Shown: positions 38,730 through 46,377 of the stretch, piece after piece | How positions within the stretch are numbered: the stretch's first letter is position 1 | Layout: each line of letters opens with the position of its first letter | From: Caulobacteraceae bacterium | GTDB taxonomy: Bacteria > Pseudomonadota > Alphaproteobacteria > Caulobacterales > Aquidulcibacteraceae | Reading direction: 5' to 3' | NCBI GenBank assembly: GCA_016703335.1 | Contig: JADJCG010000015.1 | Coordinates: 106,395 to 170,394 of the forward strand | Length of the DNA: 64,000 nucleotides | The notes under the pieces: generated by a model | Databases searched by the model: none | Told to the model about the DNA's origin: nothing | The model's input: only the letters and a program-made list of their open reading frames with translations | Position numbers and translations under genes: made by a program

Positions 38730-39194
38730 CTGCGGTACGAAGCGCAAGCGTCGGCGTAGTGGCCTTCGACTTGCTCGATCCGCTCTGCCGAGCTCATTGC
38801 TGCCGTTGCATCTGTTCGCTCGGGTATCGGTGTCGCCTGCGCCGTGATGCGCTCCGGATCGTGCGACCGGCCATGCGCACCTCGTCAGGCATCAAAGCCT
38901 GCGCGACGCCCGCCGTGACGCAATCGCAGAACGCGGCAGACTCATATTGATTGCACTGCGCGCGGTAATAGGGCGCGCCCCGGCCTGATCACTCGCTAAG
39001 CTACGCGCGTCGGTTGCCGTCGTTTCGGCGTCAGGCGCAAGCGGAGCGACTGCCGTACTTGCGCCCATCGGCGCGGAATCCATGGGTTGTGCGCGCACGC
39101 CTGCGATCGGCATCTCGTCTTTGACTTGCGCATAAGCGATCGCGCCCGCGCTTACCGTGATTGCAAGCACTGCGCTGGCTAACAGTTTTCGCAT
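38726..39194 (-). pseudogene. Small secreted hypothetical protein (two frameshifts)
   Basis: The start MRKLLASAVLAITVSAGAIAYAQ is a signal peptide; AGAGGAG on the minus strand lies 8 bases before ATG 39194. After a low-complexity Ala/Thr linker, the expected C-terminal domain is in another frame (YYRAQCNQYESAAFCDCVTAG, AQALMPDEVRM). A second change then gives ERITAQATPIPERTDATAAM, EQVEGHYADACASYRS and a stop at 38726. Repaired length is about 155 residues, with a Cys-rich periplasmic domain. I do not recognise the family. The stop overlaps the symporter stop tail-to-tail, which supports this end point. Confidence 0.5.
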
Positions 39195-39249
39195 GAACAT
39201 TGCTCCTCTGCGCGACAACGCGCGCGAGGGCAGGGAGTTCACTTGGAAC

Positions 39250-41544
39250 TTACGCCGCGTCGCGAGCTTCGTCGTCGTTGGCCGGAACAGCAAGTTCCGG
39301 CGGCGCACGAGCTGGCACGCGCAGGGTGAACGCAGAGCCTTGGCCGACCGCGCTTTTCACCGTGACGTCGCCGCCAAGCAGTCGCGCCAAGCGACGTGTG
39401 ATCGCGAGCCCCAGCCCTGTCCCGCCATACGCACGGGTCGTCGTAGCATCGGCTTGAACGAACGGCTGAAACAGCCGCGTCTGCGCTTCTGGCGAAATGC
39501 CGATGCCGGTGTCGATGACGTTGAATGTCACCCATTCCAGATCGCGCTGCACGACCAGTTTGATTTGGCCGTCCTTGGTGAACTTCGCCGCGTTCGCCAT
39601 CAAATTCAGCAAGCACTGGCTGAGTTTGAAGCCGTCCGTTTCCAGGGCGCCGAGGCAAGGCTCAGCTTCGACAACAATCTCGGTGCCGTTCGCCGCTGCC
39701 GCCGGCTTCACCGTGGCGGCCGTTTCCGCAACCACGGCATCGATGTCAACGCTGTCAGCAGCCACGATCGCCGCGCCGGCTTCGATCTTCGAAAGATCGA
39801 GAATGTCATTGATCATGGCCAACAAGCGGTGTGCGGCGCCGTGAATGCGATTGAGATCGTCGCGATCTTGCCCGTCGCCACGTTCGTCGGCGTTCTCCAT
39901 GAGCAGTTCGCCGTAGCCGATGATCGCGTTCAAAGGCGTACGCAATTCGTGACTCATGGTCGCCAGGAATTGTGATTTTGCCACGTTGGCCTGCTCAGCC
40001 GTCGCGCGTGCCGTCTCGATTTCTTGGAACGCGCGCTTCAGCTCGACGTCCCGGCGCTCGATTTCATCGAGAATGTGCGCCAGACGTTGCGTTGGTCCAT
40101 GACGTTTGCCGTCATCGTTCGCCGGCGTATCGGCGCCGCGACGCGCGAGAATTTCTTCGGCGCGGCCGACAGCGCCAAGCATGGCGCGCCGGCTGCGATA
40201 GATCAGGAACGCAATCACCAAGAGGCCAATGACGCATCCGCCCGCCATGACCATGGCCAACGTCATCATCTTAAGCGTCTGCGCCTGCAGGTCCGATTGG
40301 ATCGCCTGCGTCTCGGCGCGCGCTTCGGCTTGAGCGACTTCGCTTTCCATCGTCGCCCGCAGTTCGCGCACGCCGGCGTTGAAGCGCGTCATCTGATTGC
40401 GGTCAGTCGCCTCGTGTGCGCGCAGCATGGCGGTGAAGGCTTCGGCATAACGGCCTTCGGCATTCAGAATTTCTGGCTCAATGACGTCGAGGCGCTCGGT
40501 CAAGCTTGGGTCGCCGCGCTCGGCCGCAAGCTGACGAAGTTCCGTCATCGCCGCACGTGCGTCGGCGCCATGGCCGAGGCGGGCCAGGGCATGAACGCGG
40601 AACACCAGCAGGCGCGTCATGTATTCCACCGGCGCGCCCGGAATGTTGCGCGCTTCATCGGCGCAACGCACAGCGGCAGCGTAATTGCCCGCGAGCAAGT
40701 TCACCCGCGCGCAAAGCATGCCGGTGAAGAACAATTGTACCGGATCGTCCATCGTGTTGACGACGTTGCGGTGAATCTGGGCGAGGCGGATGGATTCTTC
40801 TGCCGCGCCCGCTTGCGCAAACATGCCGGCGACATTGTTGATGATCACCGTGCCGTCGATCGGGCGCTGCGCCAGCGTGTCGAGTTCAACAGTACGCTCA
40901 AGGTGCGTCAGCGCCGTCTCGTAGTCACCTACGCGGATGGAATTGTAGGCCATGGCGTCGTGCAAGCCTGAGCGCAACGGACGCGTTTCCGGCGTATCGG
41001 GCAGATGGAGCAGGCCGGCTCGCGCCGCTTCCAACGAATTGCCGAACATGCCGAGATCGGTCAGTGCGTAGGCGCGCAAGCGCTCACCTGCGGCGCGAAC
41101 AAAGGGATCGGTCACGTGAGCCAGTGCGGCGGCCAGATTGGACCGCGCGGCGACATAGTCGCCGTCCAGCGCTGGCGCGTAGGCGCGCAACATCCCAGCC
41201 ATCGCTGCGTAGCGCACGTTCGACTGCGCGCGTGCTTCCTGTTCAAGTGCGGCAATCGTGGTTGCTGAGGCTTCGACGTCGGAAGCGACGTAGGCTTCAG
41301 CCGCCATATCATAGAGCACCATAAGGCGTGCATCGCCTTGTAGCGTGTGCGCGGTCTCGGCGCGACGGCGCTTTACGGCGTCGGTGATGATGAGGTTGCC
41401 GGCTTCAATCCGGCGGGCGAGAGCTTCGCCGCGAACGATCCAATCACTTGAAGGTTGCGCTGGTTGCTGCTGCGCGTGCGCAACCTCAACAACGCAGAGT
41501 GCGCACACGCCCATAACGAGCGCGCGCAGGATCGATGCACGCAT
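39250..41544 (-). CDS. Sensor histidine kinase with periplasmic TPR-like region
   Basis: A 764-residue protein. A signal/TM region (MRASILRALVMGVCALCVVEVAHA) is followed by about 380 residues of helical TPR-like repeats (GDYETALTHLERTVELD, GNYAAAVRCADEARN). A TM helix follows (MTLAMVMAGGCVIGLLVIAFLIY), then a coiled coil and the kinase: H-box SHELRTPLNAIIGYGELL with His532, N box LLNLMANAAKFTK, G1 DTGIGISPEA and G2 YGGTGLGLAITRRLARLLGG. The sensor may read a protein or peptide partner in the periplasm. No response regulator is adjacent. The frame is intact. Confidence 0.9.
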   Translation of the reverse strand: MRASILRALVMGVCALCVVEVAHAQQQPAQPSSDWIVRGEALARRIEAGNLIITDAVKRRRAETAHTLQGDARLMVLYDMAAEAYVASDVEASATTIAALEQEARAQSNVRYAAMAGMLRAYAPALDGDYVAARSNLAAALAHVTDPFVRAAGERLRAYALTDLGMFGNSLEAARAGLLHLPDTPETRPLRSGLHDAMAYNSIRVGDYETALTHLERTVELDTLAQRPIDGTVIINNVAGMFAQAGAAEESIRLAQIHRNVVNTMDDPVQLFFTGMLCARVNLLAGNYAAAVRCADEARNIPGAPVEYMTRLLVFRVHALARLGHGADARAAMTELRQLAAERGDPSLTERLDVIEPEILNAEGRYAEAFTAMLRAHEATDRNQMTRFNAGVRELRATMESEVAQAEARAETQAIQSDLQAQTLKMMTLAMVMAGGCVIGLLVIAFLIYRSRRAMLGAVGRAEEILARRGADTPANDDGKRHGPTQRLAHILDEIERRDVELKRAFQEIETARATAEQANVAKSQFLATMSHELRTPLNAIIGYGELLMENADERGDGQDRDDLNRIHGAAHRLLAMINDILDLSKIEAGAAIVAADSVDIDAVVAETAATVKPAAAANGTEIVVEAEPCLGALETDGFKLSQCLLNLMANAAKFTKDGQIKLVVQRDLEWVTFNVIDTGIGISPEAQTRLFQPFVQADATTTRAYGGTGLGLAITRRLARLLGGDVTVKSAVGQGSAFTLRVPARAPPELAVPANDDEARDAA

Positions 41545-41633
41545 AGCCCCACACCTTTATTTTGGCTCAGCATGCACAGATGTCGTTAATGGAGCGGGGT
41601 AGGACCTTGGTGAAGCGCCGGTTAAAGGCGCTG

Positions 41634-42941
41634 TCAAAGTTTCGCGATGTCGGCCCCAAGCGATTGCATGAAAGCAGAAAATCCTGGGAACGACGTTGCG
41701 ATCATGTCCGCGTTGTCAACAGTCACTGGTTCTTTGGAGCCCAAACCTAGCACCAGGAATGACATTGCAATACGGTGATCGCCAACCGTTCGGATCTCGG
41801 CACCGCCGCGTACGCTCTTCGGCCCGCGCCCATTTACGACCAGCCCGTCCGGCAGTTCTTCCGCATCAACGCCGCAAGCGCGCAAGCCATCCACCATGAG
41901 CGTGATGCGATCGCTCTCTTTTACCCGCAACTCCGCCGCGCCAGTAATCCGCGTCTCGCCATCAGCAAATGCCGCCACCGCAGCAAGGATCGGGAATTCG
42001 TCAATCATCGCTGGCGCGCGCCGGGCGGCGGTGTCGCGCCATGCAGCTTCGAAGCTTTCACAACCAAATTGGCGATTGGTTCGCCAATCGGATCGTGGCG
42101 CTCCTCGTAGGTGATGTTGGCGCCCATCTCGAGCAGCGTCTCGAAGAACCCAAGCCGCAGCGGGTTCACGAGCACGTCCTCCACCCGCACTTCCGATTTC
42201 GCGACGATCAAACGCCGCCGCCACCGGAAACGCCGCGGAGGAGGGATCGCCTGGCACGTAGATCGGCACGCCCGTCAGCTTGCTCCGCCGCACCCGTGGA
42301 TGCAGGGCACCGTCGATCTCGACATAATCGAAGTCCGCGCCGAACACTTTCAGCATGCGCTCAGTGTGGTCTCGCGAGCGCTCCGGCTCGATGACCGTTG
42401 TCGCGCCCTCAGCGTTCAAGCCGGCCAGCAGCACGGCCGACTTCACCTGCGCCGAGGAAATCGGCGAACGGTAAGTGATGCCCTTGAGGGCCCCGCCGTG
42501 AACGATGAGTGGCAGACAGTTCTGCTTGCCATCGAAGCGCGCGCCCATCTGCGAGAGCGGCGCGATCACGCGGTTCATCGGGCGCTTGCGCAGCGATTGG
42601 TCGCCATCGAACCGCGCGCTCAATTTGTAGCTGGCTGCGGCCCCGATCAGCAGGCGTGCGCCGGTCCCAGAGTTCCCGCAGTCGACAGTCTCGGTCGGCT
42701 GGTTAAACCCGCCAACGCCATTGACGACCCAAATGCCATCGTCCCGGCGCTCGACCTTCGCCCCGAACAGCCGCGCCGCCTCAGCCGTGTGGCGGACATC
42801 ATCGCCCTCCAGCAGGCTCTCGATCCGGGTTTCGCCTTCCGCCAGGGCGCCCATGATCAGCGCGCGATGGGAGATGGACTTATCCCCTGGCGGTCTGGCG
42901 CGCCCCTGCAATGGTCCGGCAAATCGCGCCTTCAGACGCAT
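41634..42941 (-). CDS. aroA: 3-phosphoshikimate 1-carboxyvinyltransferase (EPSP synthase) with compensated frameshift
   Basis: EPSP synthase of the shikimate pathway. N-terminal RPPGDKSISHRALIMGALAEG, VDCGNSGTGARLL and SLRKRPMNRVI are family blocks, and RVKESDRI and VGDHRIAMSF close the C-terminus. The frame is open throughout. Between about 42012 and 42212, however, the correct sequence lies in another frame (VAKSEVRVEDVLVNPLRLG, EMGANITYEERHD). One extra base near 42210 and one missing base near 42013 cancel out, so about 66 residues would be mistranslated. ATG 42941 gives the usual start MRLKARFAGPLQG. A pair of sequencing errors is the likely cause. Confidence 0.92.
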   Translation of the reverse strand: MRLKARFAGPLQGRARPPGDKSISHRALIMGALAEGETRIESLLEGDDVRHTAEAARLFGAKVERRDDGIWVVNGVGGFNQPTETVDCGNSGTGARLLIGAAASYKLSARFDGDQSLRKRPMNRVIAPLSQMGARFDGKQNCLPLIVHGGALKGITYRSPISSAQVKSAVLLAGLNAEGATTVIEPERSRDHTERMLKVFGADFDYVEIDGALHPRVRRSKLTGVPIYVPGDPSSAAFPVAAAFDRREIGSAGGGRAREPAAAWVLRDAARDGRQHHLRGAPRSDWRTNRQFGCESFEAAWRDTAARRAPAMIDEFPILAAVAAFADGETRITGAAELRVKESDRITLMVDGLRACGVDAEELPDGLVVNGRGPKSVRGGAEIRTVGDHRIAMSFLVLGLGSKEPVTVDNADMIATSFPGFSAFMQSLGADIAKL

Positions 42942-43069
42942 AGCGGCACTCTCGTCCGAAAAGCTCAAAAACCTGGGCGGGACAAAGCTTTTGACAGGCG
43001 CGCCAGACGGTGGCAAGCGAGCGCCCCGCAAGGGGTGGCCGCACCCCGCGCGAGCACAAGGAGAGCCTT

Positions 43070-43570
43070 TTGGCCAAGACCGATCTGGGCGCCAAGCAAA
43101 GTTGCCCGAGCTGCGGCGCGAAGTTCTACGATCTGAACCGTCGCCCAGCTGTCTGCCCCAAGTGCACCACGAGTTTTGATCCCGCCGAAGAGGGCATCCG
43201 CGCTAAGCGTAGCCGCTCGCGCGTCAATGCGAATGAGACCTCGTACGACGACGATGAGGATACACCGAAGAAGAAGACCCGCGCCGGGGGTGACGACGAC
43301 GAGGACGAAGAAGAGGAGTCGGAGGAAGCCGTCGCGCTCGACGCCGACGCCGAAGTTGATCCAGTCGTCGTCGATGATGACGAGGATGCTGAAACAACCT
43401 CCAAGAGCGGCGGCGACGACGAACTTCCAGAAGGTTTCTCTGAAGAAGAAGCCGATCTGGGCGATGACGCCGCCGACGATGACTCGGTGCCGATGATCGA
43501 GGACGAGGAAGAGCTCACCGAAGATGATCTCGGTTTGCCGGGCGGCGGCGACGAGGACGAGAGCCGCTAA
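43070..43570 (+). CDS. FYDLN-type zinc-ribbon protein with acidic tail (TIGR02300-like)
   Basis: A 166-residue protein. The N-terminal 40 residues form a two-CxxC zinc ribbon (CPSCGAKFYDLNRRPAVCPKC) with the FYDLNR motif typical of an alphaproteobacterial family of unknown function. The rest is very acidic (Asp/Glu/Ser runs), probably disordered. TTG 43070 is chosen because AAGGAG lies 6 bases upstream and the product starts MAKTDLGAKQSCPSCG. It is divergent from aroA and about 100 bases upstream of tRNA-Ala. A clear terminator follows. Confidence 0.85.
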   Translation: MAKTDLGAKQSCPSCGAKFYDLNRRPAVCPKCTTSFDPAEEGIRAKRSRSRVNANETSYDDDEDTPKKKTRAGGDDDEDEEEESEEAVALDADAEVDPVVVDDDEDAETTSKSGGDDELPEGFSEEEADLGDDAADDDSVPMIEDEEELTEDDLGLPGGGDEDESR

Positions 43571-43596
43571 AGCGCGGTTCGCGTCTTGAACTAAAA

Positions 43597-43623
43597 AAGG
43601 GCGGAGCCTAGGTTCCGCCCTTC
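43597..43623 (+). terminator. Rho-independent terminator after the FYDLN gene
   Basis: AAGGGCGGA and TCCGCCCTT form a 9-bp stem with a loop around GCCTAGGT. An A6 run precedes it, so it may also act on the minus strand. Confidence 0.75.
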
Positions 43624-43666
43624 CCAAAACCGGGGTGTTTGGATTCGTCCGGACGCAACGTCAAAT

Positions 43667-43742
43667 GGGCCCTTAGCTCAGCTGGGAGAGCGCCTGCATG
43701 GCATGCAGGAGGTCAGCGGTTCGATCCCGCTAGGGTCCACCA
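43667..43742 (+). tRNA. tRNA-Ala (anticodon GGC)
   Basis: A 76-base cloverleaf including an encoded CCA end. Acceptor GGGCCCT pairs with AGGGTCC (one G-U). The D-arm region is TAGCTCAGCTGGGAGAGC. The anticodon stem CCTGC/GCAGG closes loop ATGGCAT with anticodon GGC. The T-arm is GCGGTTCGATCCCGC. It reads GCC/GCU Ala codons. Confidence 0.97.
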
Positions 43743-43826
43743 TTTTTCATGAAGTCTGCTTGCGCTTCGCCAGTGCGCTCGCACTTCCAGCCCACCTTGG
43801 CGCTTATGGGGATCTAGATTCCCAAT

Positions 43827-44366
43827 TTATTCGCGCGCGAAACTTAGCTGCTGGCCTGCGCAAGCGCTGAGGTCGACACGGCGCCTTTCTCGCTCGTGCT
43901 TGGCCGACGTCGCGATGAGTTCGGTCACGGCATGGGCTTGCCGATCAGATAACCTTGCGCCACGTCGCAGCCCATGCTGGCGAGCAGGGCGAGTACGGGC
44001 GCAGTCTCGACGCCCTCGGCGGTGATTTTTCATGCCGAGTCCGTGCGCAGCTCGTGCGCGCCGGATGCGCTTCAAGTAAGAGAGCGATGAGAAGCCAGCG
44101 CCGTAGTCGTCGATCGATATCCAAACGCCCGCGGCGGCGTAGCGATCAATGCTCCGGAGCGCGGCTTCCGGCTCGCTCATCGCCGCCGTCTCGGTGATCT
44201 CCAGGCAGATGTTGGCGCCGGTGTCCTCGATCAAAGAGATCGTGAGGTCGATAAAGGCGGCGTCTCCGACGAGTCGTCCGGAGAGATTGCATTTTCTTGC
44301 TCTGCTGGCGCCGATGCATGGTGATGTTGTCGAGTAGGTGACGCTGCAGTCGACGATGAGCGCCAT
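43827..44366 (-). pseudogene. EAL-domain (c-di-GMP phosphodiesterase) remnant
   Basis: Only the C-terminal half of an EAL domain is recognisable: NLSGRLVGDAAFIDLTISLIED, NICLEITETAAM and WISIDDYGAGFSSLSYLKRI. After this the frame breaks repeatedly. Pieces of the expected end (KITAEGVETA, MGCDVAQGYLIGKPMP) are found in other frames. The N-terminal part with the EAL signature itself is missing. The gene is therefore degenerate and probably inactive. It sits beside tRNA-Ala, at the edge of a block with several damaged signalling genes. Confidence 0.65.
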
Positions 44367-44456
44367 TTAGATGGGATCAGCTCCTGCGAAGGGCCGGCTT
44401 ACCAGGACTGGTCAATCCACCGCGTCGCTTCGGATGGCTCACGCCACATCACAATC

Positions 44457-44827
44457 ATGCGCGCTGACCGCCCTTTGCTTCGCCTGCTTGCAGCACTGCT
44501 GGGGTTCATTTGCTTGGCGCTTGGGTTTATCGGCGCATTTTTGCCGCTGATGCCATCGACGGTCTTCTTTATCTGCGCTGCCGCGTGCTTCGCGTACGTG
44601 AGCCCGCGCCTTGAAGCTTGGTTGCTGTCGTTTGAGTTTATCGCGCGTCCGGTCCAGGCATGGCGACAGAGAGGCGCGATCGCCTTGCCCGCTAAGCTGT
44701 TGGCGACGCTTGGTATGAGCGTGGGCCTCATTGTTATCGCATTCACTGGCGCGAACGCCCTTGTGCTTGGTGGGCCGCTGTTGTTTTGGCGCTGTGTGCA
44801 CTCTTCATCTGGACGCGGACAAACTGA
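44457..44827 (+). CDS. YbaN/DUF454-family small membrane protein (3' frameshift)
   Basis: A small inner-membrane protein with the family core LGFIGAFLPLMPSTVFFICAAACFAYVSPRLEAWL and AWRQRGAIALPAKLLA. As read, the frame runs to 44876 with an unnatural tail. Removing one T from the TTTT at about 44784-44787 gives the usual hydrophobic end (LALCALFIWTRTN) with TGA at 44825-44827, which I take as the real end. About 123 residues, three TM segments. Function unknown. Confidence 0.7.
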
Positions 44828-45014
44828 GTACAGCCGACCTGACCGAGGTTTTTGTCCGTCAAACAACAACAATTAGGGTCCAGGCAGCCCAGAAAACTCT
44901 CCGTAGATTACGCAAGCATGCGTCATGGTGTAATTTGGCACAATTTGCCGGATCGGGTTCTAATCTTATTGTCCGGTCTTACCGTCTGGCCGGGCGCGGA
45001 ACGGAGAGAGAGAC

Positions 45015-45734
45015 GTGGCTAACGACGGTGCAAGCCTCAGCCATGTGATCATCTTGTCGTCTCTAAGTGACGCTGAGCGTGGCGCCTTCGCGAGCGAGCT
45101 CAAATGGCGCCGTATAGCGACGGGTGAAAACGTCATCAAGCATCTGAATGACGATTCACAGGTCTATTTCCTGATCTCGGGCGCACTCAAAGTCAGCGTC
45201 CAGAGCCCCGTTGGGAAAGAGGTTTTCATCCGTCGTTTATCGCCGGGCGAACACTTCGGCGAAATCGCCGCCCTCGCCGGATTGCAGCGATCAGTCGATG
45301 TTCGCGCTGAACAGGATTGTGAGATCGCCGAATGTTCGTCGGAGGCGTTCAACAACACGCTCAGCGCACACCCGGCTTGTGCCTTGGCGCTCGCCAAGTC
45401 GCTCGCCCAGCTCGTGGTCAACCTCACAGATCGATTGTTTGAACTGGCGGCGCTCGAAACGCGTTTTCGCATCTACGCGGAATTACTGCGCCTGATGCGC
45501 GGCGCCAAAAAGACTGAGCGTGGGCCGTTGATCGAGAACATGCCGACACGCGCAGTGCTCGCCGCGAGCATTGGCACGCAGCGCGAGGCTGTCTCGCGAG
45601 AAATCAATGAGCTCGAAAAGGCCGGTATCGTCGAGCGCATGCCCGGGCGGAGGTTGTTGATCCTCGATGCAAAGCGTTTGCGCGCGGAAATCGCTCAGCG
45701 AGGCGGGCCTTTGGTGTCGCACGGGGCAGCGTGA
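45015..45734 (+). CDS. Crp/Fnr-family transcriptional regulator
   Basis: A 239-residue regulator. The cyclic-nucleotide-binding-like beta roll (VYFLISGALKVSVQS, LSPGEHFGEIAALAG) is followed by a long dimer helix and a winged HTH (TRAVLAASIGTQREAVSREINELEKAGIVER). FNR-type cluster cysteines are absent, so it is more Crp-like. The glutamate in GEHFGEIA resembles the cAMP phosphate-binding loop. It starts with GTG 45015 after GAGAGAG. A damaged cyclase gene lies close downstream (46378-49034), suggesting a former cAMP signalling pair. The convergent LuxR-like frame overlaps its 3' end. Confidence 0.88.
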   Translation: MANDGASLSHVIILSSLSDAERGAFASELKWRRIATGENVIKHLNDDSQVYFLISGALKVSVQSPVGKEVFIRRLSPGEHFGEIAALAGLQRSVDVRAEQDCEIAECSSEAFNNTLSAHPACALALAKSLAQLVVNLTDRLFELAALETRFRIYAELLRLMRGAKKTERGPLIENMPTRAVLAASIGTQREAVSREINELEKAGIVERMPGRRLLILDAKRLRAEIAQRGGPLVSHGAA

Positions 45735-46253
45735 AATGTTGTGCTCGCCGCGATATCTGCGCGTGGCAATTTGCAGTCGGTGACCGCGCTGCGACAGAAG
45801 CTGTTTGGCCAAAAATACTTCTGCGTCGCTTAGGTCGAACATAGAACGCCAAGTCAGGTTCGCGCGTTCAGCCGCCTCAGTGTCTATGATCATGACGATG
45901 CAGTGCGTGCGCGACGCACCTGCGCCCAGCAGCATGAAGGATACGGAATAGTAGCCATGCGCCGTCCCGCGAGAGATGGCGACAGCCGCCTCGCAGCCAT
46001 TGAACGTCTGCTGGAGTGCACGCTCCAGCGATAGCGGCATCCGATGTCTGACGCAGGCAAGTTGGCCAGCGCGCGCGATGAGGCCGTCCCCCCGCGCCAG
46101 GATACGCATGCAGGGGCCATTCGCGAGTGAGATGACGCCGTTCAGATCGACCAGGGCAACAGCAATCTTGAGCGCCTCAAGCGCTTGTTGCGCGAGCGCT
46201 GCCTCGTTGGTGATTGGGGCGGGAGGAGAATCGTTGGGCCCAAGCATACGCAT
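45483..46253 (-). CDS. LuxR-like regulator with PAS-like N-terminus, probably damaged
   Basis: The N-terminal part (EALKIAVALVDLNGVISLANGPCMRIL, YYSVSFMLLGAG) looks like a PAS/GAF-type fold. Next comes MFDLSDAEVFLAKQLLSQ, matching the start of a LuxR HTH, and then NISRCPVRHQ, resembling a recognition helix, with poor sequence between. The remaining 70 or so residues are antisense to the Crp/Fnr gene and look non-coding. The native protein probably ended near 45730. Regulator type is inferred and the C-terminal boundary is uncertain. Confidence 0.45.
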   Translation of the reverse strand: MRMLGPNDSPPAPITNEAALAQQALEALKIAVALVDLNGVISLANGPCMRILARGDGLIARAGQLACVRHRMPLSLERALQQTFNGCEAAVAISRGTAHGYYSVSFMLLGAGASRTHCIVMIIDTEAAERANLTWRSMFDLSDAEVFLAKQLLSQRGHRLQIATRRYRGEHNISRCPVRHQRPASLSDFRAQTLCIEDQQPPPGHALDDTGLFELIDFSRDSLALRANARGEHCACRHVLDQRPTLSLFGAAHQAQ

Positions 46254-46377
46254 GAGGTTGGCGCTGAATTGGGATTTGGGCTATGTGAAGTTGCGCACAC
46301 AATTGTTGGGAAAGTTACGAAAGTCTGGGGGAAGAATTTTGGCGGCGCGGGCTCGCGCCGTTGAATTCGTCGAGGGC

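Noticed and set aside
43743..43826. Possible attachment site at the 3' end of tRNA-Ala
   Set aside because: No second copy of the tRNA end and no integrase were found in the window.
44880..45014. Possible FNR or Crp box upstream of the Crp/Fnr gene
   Set aside because: No symmetrical TTGAT-N4-ATCAA or TGTGA-N6-TCACA pattern was found.
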